The notes below the pieces were generated by a model. That model was not told the DNA's origin. It saw only the letters and a program-made list of their open reading frames with translations, and did not search any database. Made by a program: the position numbers and the translations under genes. From an uncultured Atopobiaceae bacterium (GTDB taxonomy: Bacteria; Actinomycetota; Coriobacteriia; Coriobacteriales; Atopobiaceae), in contig CANQOF010000006.1 of assembly GCA_947625405.1 (NCBI GenBank), positions 1-64,000 of the forward strand: a stretch of DNA of 64,000 nucleotides, read 5' to 3'. This document shows, piece by piece, positions 37,081 to 46,349 of the stretch. Positions within the stretch are counted from its first letter, which is position 1. Each line of letters opens with the position of its first letter.

Positions 37081-38574
37081 ATGCTCGAAGGATACGGACT
37101 TCACACGTTGATATGGGACTCGGCGGACGAGCGCCTGGGCGACTTCCTGGTGGCGTCTCCCGCAGACGCGAAGGGGCGCGGGCTCGAGCTCCATGTGCGC
37201 CAGGGAGGCGCGGCGGCCGACCTGACCGGGGCTGAAGTTTACTTCATCTGGCGCCACAAGGCGACCGGCAGGCGCGGTTGCGAGCCCATGGAGGAGATCG
37301 ACGAGTCGCTGGGCCAGTACGTCGTCTACTACCCGGCCGCCATGCAGGAGGCCGAGGGTGCGGTCGACGCGCAGTGCATGGTGAGCTGGGACGACAAGTC
37401 GATCTCCACGAGGGCGTTCACGATCCGGGTCGAGCCCGTCATCATCGGCGGCACCGAGAGCGAGGACGGCTTCACCCTGTTTGTCGAGACCATCAAGCGC
37501 TACGAGGGCGCGATCGAGATCACTAACGAGGCCGCCGACGCTGCCAACGAGGCGGCCGAGGCGGCTGAGGACGCTGCAGACAGCGCGAGCGCGGTGGCTG
37601 CCGCCATCCAGGAGGCGGCACAGCGCGGCGACTACGACGGCGCAGACGGTTTCAGCCCGACGGCCACCGTCACGCAGACCGAAGGTGGCTGCACCATCAC
37701 GATCACCGACAAGAACGGCACGACTACGGCCGACGTGGCCAAGGGCGTGAAGGGCGACAAGGGTGACACCGGCGAGACCGGCCCCCAGGGACCAAAGGGC
37801 GACACGGGCGAGCAGGGGCCACAGGGCATCCAGGGCCTGACCGGTCCGAAGGGTGACAAGGGCGACACGGGAGCCACCGGCGCGACTGGGCCGCAAGGGC
37901 CGAAGGGCGATACGGGAGACCAGGGGCCGCAGGGAATCCAGGGATTGACTGGCGCTACGGGACCGCAAGGACCGAAAGGCGACACGGGAGATACCGGCGC
38001 GACCGGTCCGACTGGGCCGAAAGGTGCGACGGGGCCTGCCGGCGCCGACGGCACGCCTTGCACGCACAGCTGGAACGGCTCGGTGTTGACCGTGACAAGC
38101 GCATCGGGCACGAGCTCGGCCGACCTTCGCGGGCCGCAGGGCATCCAGGGGATCCAGGGCGAGACCGGCCCCCAGGGCGAGACGGGACCACAAGGCGAGA
38201 CCGGCGCGACCGGTGCCACCGGACCGCAGGGACCCAAGGGCGACACGGGCGACGACGGCGCGGACGCGACCATCACCAGTGCCTCAGCCACCGTCGACTC
38301 GTCTACCGGCACGCCCTCCGTAAACGTCACGCTCGGCGGCACAGCGTCTGCCAGGACGTTCGCATTCGCATTCCACAACCTCAAGGGCGAGACGGGAGCC
38401 ACGGGACCGCAGGGGCCGCAAGGGCCAGCGGGGACGACGCCCACCATCAACGCGCAGAGCCCGCTCTCTTATTCTGGCGGCACGCTCTCGATCGACCTGA
38501 CGAGCTACGCAACCAAGCAGTACGTGGACGATGCTATCGCCGCGCTGGCGAACCTCGAGGAAGAGGAGTTCTAG
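37081..38574 (+). CDS. Collagen-like tail fibre / baseplate protein
   Basis: The protein has 497 aa from ATG 37081 (TTGGAGGTG upstream). The N-terminal 140 residues ([22 protein letters not shown]...[14 protein letters not shown]) resemble BppU-type baseplate domains. A coiled coil ([20 protein letters not shown]) leads into Gly-X-Y repeats, with many [10 protein letters not shown] units in several blocks from about 225 to 460. Spacers with beta character separate the blocks. A C-terminal trimerisation-like segment follows ([20 protein letters not shown]). It is likely a trimeric collagen-like fibre. The repeats are long stretches of near-identical DNA that can vary by recombination. Confidence 0.88.
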   Translation: MLEGYGLHTLIWDSADERLGDFLVASPADAKGRGLELHVRQGGAAADLTGAEVYFIWRHKATGRRGCEPMEEIDESLGQYVVYYPAAMQEAEGAVDAQCMVSWDDKSISTRAFTIRVEPVIIGGTESEDGFTLFVETIKRYEGAIEITNEAADAANEAAEAAEDAADSASAVAAAIQEAAQRGDYDGADGFSPTATVTQTEGGCTITITDKNGTTTADVAKGVKGDKGDTGETGPQGPKGDTGEQGPQGIQGLTGPKGDKGDTGATGATGPQGPKGDTGDQGPQGIQGLTGATGPQGPKGDTGDTGATGPTGPKGATGPAGADGTPCTHSWNGSVLTVTSASGTSSADLRGPQGIQGIQGETGPQGETGPQGETGATGATGPQGPKGDTGDDGADATITSASATVDSSTGTPSVNVTLGGTASARTFAFAFHNLKGETGATGPQGPQGPAGTTPTINAQSPLSYSGGTLSIDLTSYATKQYVDDAIAALANLEEEEF

Positions 38575-38576
38575 TC

Positions 38577-39965
38577 ATGGCAGTTGGAACCGTCTCGACA
38601 TCCATCCTCACCGACATCGCCAACGCGATCCGCTACAAGGCAGGCGTTGCCACGCTGTACAAGCCGCGCGAGATGGCCGCCGCGGTGTCGGCGCTCGACG
38701 GCACCGACGCCGGCGACTACCAGGAGCAGCCTTACATGGAGCTCGAGTCCGGCGTGCTGCCGGAGTCGGTGTTCTCGGACATCGCCGCTGCCATTCGCGG
38801 GCAGAACGGGCTCTCAAACCGCTACCAGCCGGGAGACATGGCCGCCGCGATTCTCGCACTCGAGTGGGACGTGGGATTGAAGCCGAGGGCGGTTCTCACC
38901 TCGCTCGGCACCCTGGAGTTCAACTACGTGGACGGGCGCCACTGCTACTCTGGCGGCGTACCGGTGAACGCTTGGGAGATCGACCCGGCGGGCTACTCGT
39001 CGGCGGCGGCCAGGCCATATGACTCAATCAAGCTGCAGGTGAAGAAGGTCGTGATCCATTCCTCCTGGCCGCAGGTCGGCATGAGGAAGGCGGACTACCT
39101 CTTCAACGCGTTCCAGAGCATGACCGAGGTCTCCGGATTCGAAAACATGAGCGGTATCACGAGCGCGGCGCAGATGTTCAGCAGCTGCTCCTCGCTCGAG
39201 ACGATCTACGCGACCTCGTTCAACAACACGGGGCTCTCTGGCTCGCTCATGTTCAACGGGTGCTACAAGCTCGTGGGAGGCGCGGACGGCTTCGTGCCCT
39301 CCAGCACGAGCGGAGCGAGCGTGTGCAAGATCGGGACCGGCGGCGTGCTCACCGACCCGAACGCCGATGCGCGCACGTGGTTCTGGGCGCACTTCTACGA
39401 CGACGGCGAGGCGGTGCTGACGGCGAGCTCGTCTCCGGATCCGACGCGCACACTCCGTGCCTCCGGTCGCATCTGCGCGATCGGCAAGTACGTGGGCCTC
39501 GGCTTCACGCCCTGGACGGGCACGACGGGCCCGACCCACCGACAGCACCTGACGAGCGTGACGTTCGCGGCAGACATGGCCACTTTCTCGTACCTGAACC
39601 TGATCTACCTGTTCTACTCGTGCACGAACCTCGCGAGCGTCGCGGGACTGGGAAACCTGCGCGGTGTGCGGTCGATGCGCTACACGTTCTCGTCGTGCGC
39701 GTTCACCACGATCGACTTCCGGGGCTTCGACCCGTCCACATTGACGGATCTGTTCTACACGTTCTCGGGGTGCTCGCACATGACGACGATCTACGCGGAC
39801 TCCACCTGGGCGCTGCCCACGAGCGGGATCACGGGCTCGCAGTGCTTTTATAGCTGCCGGGCGCTTGTCGGGGGGAACGGAACCGCATGGTCGAGCTCGA
39901 ACGTCGGGTACACGTACATGAGGATCGACCGGGCTGGACAGACGGGGTACCTGACGGCGGCATGA
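38577..39965 (+). CDS. BspA-like leucine-rich repeat fibre protein
   Basis: The protein has 462 aa from ATG 38577. The N-terminus has two helical repeats (ILTDIANAIRYKAG, VFSDIAAAIRGQNG), each followed by a P-x-x-MAAA block, as in many Coriobacteriia phage fibres. The C-terminal two thirds has BspA/DUF285-type repeats: AAQMFSSCSSLETIYATSFN, MFNGCYKLVGG, LFYSCTNLASVAGLGN, TFSGCSHMTTIYADSTW. Such repeats bind proteins or glycans. In this position it is the likely receptor-binding fibre. The family is also common on bacterial surfaces. Confidence 0.82.
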   Translation: MAVGTVSTSILTDIANAIRYKAGVATLYKPREMAAAVSALDGTDAGDYQEQPYMELESGVLPESVFSDIAAAIRGQNGLSNRYQPGDMAAAILALEWDVGLKPRAVLTSLGTLEFNYVDGRHCYSGGVPVNAWEIDPAGYSSAAARPYDSIKLQVKKVVIHSSWPQVGMRKADYLFNAFQSMTEVSGFENMSGITSAAQMFSSCSSLETIYATSFNNTGLSGSLMFNGCYKLVGGADGFVPSSTSGASVCKIGTGGVLTDPNADARTWFWAHFYDDGEAVLTASSSPDPTRTLRASGRICAIGKYVGLGFTPWTGTTGPTHRQHLTSVTFAADMATFSYLNLIYLFYSCTNLASVAGLGNLRGVRSMRYTFSSCAFTTIDFRGFDPSTLTDLFYTFSGCSHMTTIYADSTWALPTSGITGSQCFYSCRALVGGNGTAWSSSNVGYTYMRIDRAGQTGYLTAA

Positions 39966-39973
39966 CCGGCTGT

Positions 39974-41461
39974 TTACCGAACTAGGAGGCAAAACTCATC
40001 GCCGGCCCCGGAAATGTGCCACGTGATTCTCGTCGCGGCCGCCACCAGCTTGGCGTCGTGCGACACGAGCAGGAGCGCGGCGGGGTACGCGGCGAGCATG
40101 CGTTCCAGGGCTACGGTCGAGCCGAGGTCAAGGTGATTCGTAGGCTCGTCCATCACGATGAGCTCAGGCCTGTCAAGGATGCCCAGGGCGAGCATGAGCT
40201 TGCGCATCTCCCCGGGACTTATGGTGTCTCCCTCCAGGATGCGTTCGGGCTCCGAGTTGAGCTGTGCCACGATGGAGAGTGCACGGCCTCGGCGGACGTC
40301 CGGAAGGTCACTCAGGGTGGCGAGGGCGGCGCGCTTGTCCGCCTCGCTGGGTTCCTGGGGGATGTAGAGCGTCCTCGTTCCGTCTGGAAGGCGGCCGACG
40401 ACCTGCTTGATGAGCGTCGTCTTGCCGGTGCCGTTGTCGCCGACGAGTCCGATGTGGTCGGTATTGCCGATGTGCAACGCGGGCACGCTCAAGGTGGCGT
40501 CGCCGAGGGCCAGCGCCTGCGGTTCCATGCGCAGGAGCACCCTTCGCCTGCTGGGTGCGGCGTCGAGCCACACGTCGGCGTCGTAGCGCTTCTCCACATG
40601 CGTTGCCGCAAGTCTTGCCTCGGCCGTCGCAAGCCTGGCCTCCATCCTCGACGACAGCCTTCCCGCTTTGCCGTCCTGGCCGGAGACCACGGCGATGCGC
40701 TTCTTGCAGCGAGCGTCGCTGTCGTGCTTGCCCACGCCCTTGAGGCTGCGCTTTCCCGCCGAGCGGGACGCCTCCTCGCGGCGGCGAATGGCCTCGCGCT
40801 CGATCCGGGCCTTCTCCCTGCGGGCGACCTCGCGCGCGTGGACGGCGCTCGCACGCTCGAGCGATGCCTGGCCTTCCGCCTGGGTATAGCCGCCCGGCCG
40901 CATGGTCGCGATGCCGCCCGCCACGAATAGGCACTGTGTGCAGAGCGCATCCAACAGCTCGCGATCGTGGGAGACGAGGAGCCCTATGCCGCCGAAGCGC
41001 GCGAGCGCCGAGGATATGGCATGCCGCGTGCTTGCGTCCACGTGGTTCGTCGGCTCGTCCACGGCGAGCACGTCGGGGGCGGCCCAGAGGGCGCAGGCCA
41101 CCTGGAGTCGCTTCTGCTGGCCGCCCGAGAGCGTGCCGTAGCGCCAAGGCCAATCGTCCTCGATGCCGGGGTCCCGGCGGAGGCGCGTCGCATGGCCGTC
41201 GTATGCAAGCGCGAAGTCCTCAAGGTTCTGCGGCGGTTCGGTCGCGTCCTGGGGACAGTACAGGGACAGGAGGGACGGCGAGACGGAGCCCGAGTCTGGT
41301 CGCAGGATCCCGCACGCCACGAGCGTGAGGGTCGTCTTTCCGCCACCGTTATCGCCGACGATGCCGGTCCATCCCTGGGGGAACGTCGCCGACACCCCGC
41401 GCAGGGCGGGATCTGCCGCCATTGGGTACGTGTACTCGATGTTCGAGAGGTTCAGCTGCAT
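39974..41461 (-). CDS. ABC-F family ATPase, probable ribosome protection
   Basis: The protein has 495 aa from ATG 41461, with GGAGGCACC upstream. It has two ABC domains and no membrane segment. Domain 1: Walker A GIVGDNGGGKTTL, signature LSGGQQKRLQVA, Walker B VLAVDEPTNHVD. Domain 2: Walker A GLVGDNGTGKTTL, degenerate signature ISPGEMRKLMLA, Walker B LIVMDEPTNHLD. The linker (about 195-290) is Arg/Lys-rich, as in ABC-F proteins that enter the ribosomal E site. Members such as Vga, Lsa and Msr protect ribosomes from antibiotics; the drug class here cannot be told. It lies inside the prophage, against the late operon, as an accessory gene. Confidence 0.85.
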   Translation of the reverse strand: MQLNLSNIEYTYPMAADPALRGVSATFPQGWTGIVGDNGGGKTTLTLVACGILRPDSGSVSPSLLSLYCPQDATEPPQNLEDFALAYDGHATRLRRDPGIEDDWPWRYGTLSGGQQKRLQVACALWAAPDVLAVDEPTNHVDASTRHAISSALARFGGIGLLVSHDRELLDALCTQCLFVAGGIATMRPGGYTQAEGQASLERASAVHAREVARREKARIEREAIRRREEASRSAGKRSLKGVGKHDSDARCKKRIAVVSGQDGKAGRLSSRMEARLATAEARLAATHVEKRYDADVWLDAAPSRRRVLLRMEPQALALGDATLSVPALHIGNTDHIGLVGDNGTGKTTLIKQVVGRLPDGTRTLYIPQEPSEADKRAALATLSDLPDVRRGRALSIVAQLNSEPERILEGDTISPGEMRKLMLALGILDRPELIVMDEPTNHLDLGSTVALERMLAAYPAALLLVSHDAKLVAAATRITWHISGAGDEFCLLVR

Positions 41462-41809
41462 GGTGCCTCCGGTTCTGCGAGAGGCCATGCGGGGCAGCAG
41501 GGCAAAGTCCATTCGATTTGTGATGTGGAGTTTGAGGTCGTGCATGGACACGCGATGCTGCACCCGATGGGGCATGGCCGCCAGCTGTAGCGCTTTATCA
41601 ACGGGTGGTTGTGGGCATCGCTAGTTCTTCATGCACCTGGTCCCTTCTCTTGCCGGTGCTTGCCAAAGGCCCCGGCTGATTCGACTTTGTCGATTATACC
41701 CACATAAATTGCTGCGGGCAATTCATTTGCCATGCCCCAAGCCACCTTGTGACGCCATTAGACACTGCCTCCTGAGGATGGACAACGAGACCTTTGGAGG
41801 CAGTTCTTT
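41462..41809. promoter_or_regulatory. ABC-F leader with short uORFs; late element before holins
   Basis: On the minus strand a promoter is visible: TTGCCC (41721-41716), 17 bp, TATAAT (41698-41693). It gives a leader of about 225 nt before the ABC-F start. The leader holds two tiny frames: ATG at 41632 reading MKN (GAAGGGACC upstream) and ATG at 41618 reading MPTTTR. Such leaders often control ABC-F resistance genes by attenuation. On the plus strand TTGTGACGC at 41747-41755 resembles the late element and precedes the holin genes. Confidence 0.5.
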
Positions 41810-42028
41810 ATGGAGTCAATCATCGTCGCGTGCATCACGGGGGTGGTCACGCTGGTTGGCGTGATCCTCTCCAACTCGAAGAGCAGGGCCGTCATGGAGG
41901 TCAAGCTGGACGCCCTCACGGCAAAGGTCGAGAAGCACAACCAGGTCCTGGAGCGCACCTACCGGCTCGAGCAGGACATGGCGGTGGCGAAGCACGACAT
42001 CGAGACCCTCAAGGGAAAGGCGGGCTGA
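41810..42028 (+). CDS. Holin-associated membrane protein (XhlA-like)
   Basis: The protein has 72 aa. The ATG is preceded by TTGGAGGC. One N-terminal membrane segment (IIVACITGVVTLVGVIL) is followed by a charged coiled coil (MEVKLDALTAKVEKHNQVLE RTYRLEQDM). This topology is typical of XhlA/haemolysin-type proteins in Firmicute prophage lysis cassettes, though they usually have the segment at the other end. It is encoded one base before the holin gene and presumably helps form the membrane lesion. Confidence 0.65.
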   Translation: MESIIVACITGVVTLVGVILSNSKSRAVMEVKLDALTAKVEKHNQVLERTYRLEQDMAVAKHDIETLKGKAG

Positions 42029-42029
42029 C

Positions 42030-42269
42030 ATGAGCGAGTTCCTGGCAAGCAACGACTGGCAGTGGAGGCTCCTGCGCACGATCGTGCAGGGGGTCCTTGG
42101 CGTGGTGATCGCCAACCTGGACCTGATCATGGGCTGGTGCGTGCTCGACCCGAGCATGCGTGGGCTCGTGGTTGCGCTGGTGATGGCGGTGCTCTCACCC
42201 ATTATGGCCGCGCTCGGCGGCGACGGCGACAAGCCGGAGATCCCGAGGGGTGAGGCGCGTGGGGCTTAA
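42030..42269 (+). CDS. Phage holin
   Basis: The protein has 79 aa. Two hydrophobic segments (LLRTIVQGVLGVVIANLDLI MGWCV and GLVVALVMAVLSPIMAALGG) are separated by a short turn. A charged tail (DGDKPEIPRGEARGA) follows. Size, topology and place just before the endolysin identify a holin, which opens the membrane to release the endolysin. The end overlaps the endolysin start. Confidence 0.8.
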   Translation: MSEFLASNDWQWRLLRTIVQGVLGVVIANLDLIMGWCVLDPSMRGLVVALVMAVLSPIMAALGGDGDKPEIPRGEARGA

Positions 42270-43890
42270 CGGCATCGACATCAGCTCCTGGCAGGACGAC
42301 CTGGTCGTCTCTGCCATGGGGAGCTGCGACTTCGTGATCGTGAAGGCGACCGGCGGCGCGGGCTACTCGAACGAGTGCTTCCGCCGGCACGCCGACGAGA
42401 CGCTGGCGGCCGGAAAGCTCCTGGGCTGCTACCACTACGCGCGCGACCATGGGTACGAGGGCTCGGCCGAGGCGGAGGCGGACCACTTCATCGCGGCGTT
42501 CAAGCCCTACGTGGGCAAGGCGATCCCGTTCCTGGACTGGGAGGCGGACGCGCTGAACCTGGGGCCATCCTGGGCCAAGAAGTGGCTCGACCGCGTAAAG
42601 GCCAAGACCGGAGTAACGCCGGGCATCTACACGAGCAAGAGCGTGTGCTTCGCGTACAACTGGTCCGGCGTGGCCAAGACGTACCCCCTGTGGGTTGCCC
42701 AGTACCCGAACTACGAGGAGACGGGCTTCCTCTCCGAGCCCTGGACCGACGGCTGGGACTTCGGGGCGTGGGACTCGCCGCTAATCTTCCAGTACACGGG
42801 CACCGGGCGCATCCCCGGCTACGGCGGGCACCTGGACCTCGACCTCTTCTACGGAACCAAGGACGACTGGCGGGGGCTCTGCGCGGTTGCCGGCGCCTCC
42901 GCTGGCGCCGGGGAGGTGAAGGAAGTGTCTATCAGCAGGGCGAACGTGGCAGCGCAGATCATGGAGCACCTCTGCAACTGCGCGGAGCACGGCTATAGCC
43001 AGCCTGGCCGGCACGGCACGAGCGGCCATTGCAACGTCCAGACCGACGCGGGCGTCGTCAAGGTCACCAAGGGCGACCGCGACTGCTCTTCCGCCGTATG
43101 CGAGGCGTGGGAGCTCGCTTTGGTCGGCTCGCCTTATGACGGGCTGATCACGCGCTACAACTGGACCGGCGGCATGCGCGAGATGTTCGTGGGCTCGGGG
43201 CTCTTCTCGTGGCAGAACGTGACCGCGAACGCGGCTCGCGGCGACATCTACCTCGACGAGGAGAACCACACGGCGATGTCGCTGGGAGGTGGCAAGATCG
43301 GGCACTTCACCGGCTCGGAGACCGGCGGCATCGACGGCGAGCCGGGCGACCAGACCGGGCGCGAGAGCCGCATCCAGGACTACTACCGTGGCAGCTGGGA
43401 CGGCGTCTTGCACTACAACGGCAAGGCCGACGTGGGCAGCGCTTCAATCCCTACCGGCTCTGGTGCGCCCTCCGGCGACGTGTCAGAGCTTGCGGCGAGG
43501 GTCATCGCCGGAGAGTTCGGAAATGGCGATGCGCGCAAGGCTGCGCTGGGCGACCGCTACGACGAGGTGCAAGCGGAAGTCAACCGGATCCTACTTGGCG
43601 GGTCGTCCGGTGGCTCCTACGACGTGGATGCCATGGCGAGGCGTGTGATTGCTGGCGAGTTCGGCAACGGCGACGAGCGGAAGCGGCGCCTGGGCGACAG
43701 GTACTCGGCCGTGCAGAGGCGCGTGAACGAGATCCTGGACGCCACGGGCGCGGGCTCGACATCGATGGACGTCGACGCGATGGCCCGCGCGGTGATCCGG
43801 GGCGACTACGGCAACGGCGAGGAGCGCAGGCGCCGGCTCGGCTCCTACTACTCGATCGTACAGCGGCGCGTGAACGAGATGCTGTCATGA
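42259..43890 (+). CDS. Modular endolysin: GH25 muramidase, Cys peptidase, Cpl-7 repeats
   Basis: The protein has 543 aa from GTG 42259 (AGGGG eight bases upstream; GTG 42250 is possible). Residues 1-205 are a GH25 muramidase (NGIDISSWQDD...FVIVKATGGAG...IPFLDWEAD). Residues about 230-385 are an NlpC/P60-like peptidase or amidase, with DRDCSSAVCEAW giving the Cys and NHTAMSLGGG the His. The C-terminus has three Cpl-7 (CW_7) repeats, each like LAARVIAGEFGNGDARKAAL followed by a V..RVNE.L end, which bind the wall. Two lytic activities in one protein match the peptidoglycan of Gram-positive hosts. Confidence 0.92.
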   Translation: MGLNGIDISSWQDDLVVSAMGSCDFVIVKATGGAGYSNECFRRHADETLAAGKLLGCYHYARDHGYEGSAEAEADHFIAAFKPYVGKAIPFLDWEADALNLGPSWAKKWLDRVKAKTGVTPGIYTSKSVCFAYNWSGVAKTYPLWVAQYPNYEETGFLSEPWTDGWDFGAWDSPLIFQYTGTGRIPGYGGHLDLDLFYGTKDDWRGLCAVAGASAGAGEVKEVSISRANVAAQIMEHLCNCAEHGYSQPGRHGTSGHCNVQTDAGVVKVTKGDRDCSSAVCEAWELALVGSPYDGLITRYNWTGGMREMFVGSGLFSWQNVTANAARGDIYLDEENHTAMSLGGGKIGHFTGSETGGIDGEPGDQTGRESRIQDYYRGSWDGVLHYNGKADVGSASIPTGSGAPSGDVSELAARVIAGEFGNGDARKAALGDRYDEVQAEVNRILLGGSSGGSYDVDAMARRVIAGEFGNGDERKRRLGDRYSAVQRRVNEILDATGAGSTSMDVDAMARAVIRGDYGNGEERRRRLGSYYSIVQRRVNEMLS

Positions 43891-44033
43891 GGCGGCGGCT
43901 GGAGTTCTTGGCCGACCAGGCGGGCTGGCTCTTGGGCGACGTGGCCTGCCTGGCGATGATGGCGCTGTTCCTGCCGGTGGTGCCGGTGTTCAAGGCGTTC
44001 GAGCGTGGCAAGCGTGCGGCCAAGGGCGAATAG
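43887..44033 (+). CDS. Small membrane protein after endolysin, 48 aa
   Basis: The ATG at 43887 overlaps the endolysin stop (ATGA). One hydrophobic segment (VACLAMMALFLPVVPVF) lies between a basic N-terminus and a Lys/Arg-rich C-terminus. Tight coupling to the lysis genes suggests a lysis-timing or antiholin role. No family recognised. A terminator follows at once. Confidence 0.55.
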   Translation: MRRRLEFLADQAGWLLGDVACLAMMALFLPVVPVFKAFERGKRAAKGE

Positions 44034-44039
44034 CATGCG

Positions 44040-44072
44040 GGAGGCCGCCTATCTTCGCGACAGGCGGCCTCC
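44040..44072 (+). terminator. Terminator of the phage late operon
   Basis: GGAGGCCGCCT (44040-44050) pairs perfectly with AGGCGGCCTCC (44062-44072), followed by TTGCTTGC. It directly follows the last late gene. Confidence 0.75.
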
Positions 44073-44094
44073 TTGCTTGCTGTGTGGGCTCGGA

Positions 44095-44403
44095 CTAGCC
44101 CAGGGCTTCGAGCTCGCGGTAGAGCGGGTCTCCTTCGCCCACGAGCACGTCCAACCACCACTGGGGGCTCTCGACGCCGGAGCCGCAGAGCATGTCCAGG
44201 AGCTTGGCGCGGGCGTCCGGGGGCAGCTGCTCGAAGTCCTCGCGCATGGCATCGAGCACGGCCTTGCTCGTACTCATCATGTCGTTGCAGATCTCCTTCT
44301 TCTCTTCCAGGCTGTAGCTCTCAGGCGAGTACAGGCAGAGGTCCGCTCGGAAGTAGGCCATGTCCTCGGCTTGGGTGAGTTCGGTCATCTTGGTTTCGTT
44401 CAT
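44095..44403 (-). CDS. Unknown 102-aa protein at the phage right end
   Basis: The ATG at 44403 has AAAGGAGAT at good spacing. The upstream part of the frame has no site. The protein is acidic and helical (TELTQAEDMAYFRADLCLYS, SLEEKKEICNDMMSTSKAVL, REDFEQLPPDARAKLLDMLC). No family recognised. It is transcribed leftward from next to the right att site, against the late operon, so it is likely expressed in the lysogen. It may be a moron or a control protein. Confidence 0.65.
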   Translation of the reverse strand: MNETKMTELTQAEDMAYFRADLCLYSPESYSLEEKKEICNDMMSTSKAVLDAMREDFEQLPPDARAKLLDMLCGSGVESPQWWLDVLVGEGDPLYRELEALG

Positions 44404-44505
44404 CTTTTTATCTCCTTTCGTGTTCCCAGGACCGCTGTGGGTGTTCCTGGGGTGCCACAAATTCCGCTACAAATAATCCGGAAAGGAGCGTTTTCTAGTG
44501 TAGAA

Positions 44506-44538
44506 AAGTGGTGCGCCGATTTCTCGAACGCACCACTT
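44506..44538. repeat. Inverted repeat near the right att site
   Basis: AAGTGGTGCG (44506-44515) pairs with CGCACCACTT (44529-44538). It lies 60 bp from the guaA end, between the last phage gene and guaA. It could be a terminator or an integrase arm site. Confidence 0.45.
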
Positions 44539-44598
44539 CTGACCTGCGGAATTGTTGTGTTTCGGGGTGGAGTGTGAAATACCGTTTTGTCCCGAATT

Positions 44599-46170
44599 TT
44601 ATTCCCACTCGATGGTGGCCGGTGGCTTGCTCGTGATGTCGTAGACCACGCGGTTCACGCCGGCGACCTCGTCCACGATGCGGCGCGAGATCTGCGCGAG
44701 CACGTCGTGCGGGAGGCGGGCCCAGTCGGCGGTCATGGCGTCGGCGCTCTCTACGGCGCGAAGGATCACGGGGCGTTCGTAGGTGCGCTCGTCGCCCATC
44801 ACGCCCACGCTGCGAATGTCGGGCAACACGGCGAAGTACTGCCAGCACGCGTGCGCGCTGTTGCGCTCGCCGGTCTTTTCGAAGAGGCGCGCGTTATAGG
44901 CGTCGAGCTCCTCGCGCACGATGGCGTCCGCCGCGCGCACGAGCTCGAGTTTCTCCGCCGTCACGGAGCCGAGGATGCGGATGGCGAGGCCGGGACCGGG
45001 GAAGGGCTGGCGCCACACGAGCTCCGAGGGAAGGCCGAGCTCTTCGCCGAGCTCGCGCACCTCGTCCTTGAAGAGATGGTCGAGCGGCTCGATGAGCTCG
45101 AAGCTCACGCCGGGCGGGAACGGGATGAGGTTGTGGTGGCTCTTGATGGTGGCTGCCTTGCCGCCGGTCTTGCGCGCACCGCTCTCGATGATGTCGGGAT
45201 AGATGGTGCCTTGGGCGAGGAACTGCACGTCGCCGAGCTTTGCGGCCTCCTCGAAGAAGACCTTCCAGAACTCGCCGCCGATGCGCCGGCGCTTTTCCTC
45301 GGGATCGGCCACGCCGTCGAGGAGGTCGAGGTAGCGCTGCTGCGCGTTCACCACTACGAGCGGAATGCCGAAGGCGTCGCCGAAGACGCGCTCCACGCCC
45401 TCGGCCTCGCCCGCGCGCAGAAGGCCATGGTCCACGAAGACGCAGGTCAGGCGGTCGCCGATGGCGCGATGTACGAGCGCTGCGCAGACAGCGCTGTCGA
45501 CGCCGCCGGAGAGCGCGCAGATGGCGCGGCCCTCCCCCACCGTCTCTCGGATCTCGGCCACTTGGTCTTCGATGAAGCTCGCCATGGTCCAGTTGGGGGT
45601 GAGCCCCGCCACGGCGAGGAGGAAGTTCGCGAGGATCTTCTGGCCGGCCTCGGTGTGGCGCACCTCGGGATGGAACTGGGTGGCATAGAGCCTGCGCTGC
45701 GGATTCTCCATCGCGGCGACGGGGCACGCCTCGGTGGTGGCCGTCACCATGAAGCCCTCGGGCGCGCGCGACACGGCGTCGCGATGGCTCATCCACACGG
45801 TTTGGATGTCCGGCGTGCCCGTGAGCAGCACCGACGCGCAGCCACGCGTGAGCTTCGCGGGACCGTACTCGCCCACGTCCGTGTGGCCCACCTCGCCGCC
45901 GAGCGCGAGCGCCATCACCTGCTGGCCATAGCAGAGCCCGAGGATGGGCACGCCCAGCTCGAAGATCGCGGGGTCCATCGTGGGAGCGTCCTCGGCGTAG
46001 ACGGAGGCCGGACCGCCTGAGAGGATGAGGGCCGCGGGACCCAGCGCCGCGAGCTCCTCGGCGGAGATGTCGCAGGGTATGACCTCGGAATACACGTGCA
46101 AGTCGCGCACGCGCCGCGCGATGAGTTGGGCGTACTGCGCTCCGAAATCCAACACGTAGACCGTTTGCAT
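44599..46170 (-). CDS. guaA: GMP synthase (glutamine-hydrolysing)
   Basis: The protein has 523 aa from ATG 46170, with GGAGGG upstream. It converts XMP to GMP with ATP and glutamine. Class I glutaminase domain (1-200): [17 protein letters not shown], the Cys of GLCYGQQ, and ATQFHPEV with His and Glu. ATP-pyrophosphatase domain: [13 protein letters not shown]-loop and [13 protein letters not shown]. The dimerisation domain ends in the conserved KPPATIEWE. The gene is complete although a phage has integrated at its stop codon, the usual outcome of 3'-end targeting. Its last bases provide the att-like core. Confidence 0.97.
   Translation of the reverse strand: MQTVYVLDFGAQYAQLIARRVRDLHVYSEVIPCDISAEELAALGPAALILSGGPASVYAEDAPTMDPAIFELGVPILGLCYGQQVMALALGGEVGHTDVGEYGPAKLTRGCASVLLTGTPDIQTVWMSHRDAVSRAPEGFMVTATTEACPVAAMENPQRRLYATQFHPEVRHTEAGQKILANFLLAVAGLTPNWTMASFIEDQVAEIRETVGEGRAICALSGGVDSAVCAALVHRAIGDRLTCVFVDHGLLRAGEAEGVERVFGDAFGIPLVVVNAQQRYLDLLDGVADPEEKRRRIGGEFWKVFFEEAAKLGDVQFLAQGTIYPDIIESGARKTGGKAATIKSHHNLIPFPPGVSFELIEPLDHLFKDEVRELGEELGLPSELVWRQPFPGPGLAIRILGSVTAEKLELVRAADAIVREELDAYNARLFEKTGERNSAHACWQYFAVLPDIRSVGVMGDERTYERPVILRAVESADAMTADWARLPHDVLAQISRRIVDEVAGVNRVVYDITSKPPATIEWE
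44603..44614. repeat. Right att-like site within the guaA end
   Basis: TCCCACTCGATG codes for the last residues of GuaA (IEWE, minus strand). It recurs exactly at 9752-9763 and for its first eight bases at 14123-14130. Confidence 0.55.
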
Positions 46171-46349
46171 GAACCCTCCGCTTCCGTGCGCCAACGTCGT
46201 GGTTTCGATCGTAGCGTGACAGAGATGGTCAGAAACTGTGGACTTCCGCCCACCATGGGCCCCCTCGCATTATTATGTGCAAGTCGAAGTTGAGGCCGGA
46301 CCGCGGCCTCGCTCGGAGCAGTGCGGGGGTCCGCTTGAAAAAGCGCGAC

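Larger units (their letters stand above)
14121..44614. mobile_element. Prophage with cargo, inserted at the guaA 3' end
   Basis: The element runs from the att-like site next to the integrase to the guaA stop codon. It holds integration, repressor, replication, packaging, head, distal-tail and lysis genes in order, about 30 kb in all. Of this, roughly 7 kb (24.8-32.0 kb) is cargo between portal and scaffold. Two structural or control genes carry in-frame amber codons, and no tail-tube or tape-measure gene is present. It may therefore not form normal particles. Confidence 0.85.

Noticed and set aside
44404-44598. tRNA gene as the attachment site
   Set aside because: No cloverleaf or CCA end is visible; the duplicated sequence is the guaA 3' end.
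14121-44614. Phage-wide TAG reassignment to glutamine
   Set aside because: TAG is the normal stop of several phage genes (integrase, primase, terminase large subunit, last lysis-region gene), so only local readthrough or mutation remains possible.
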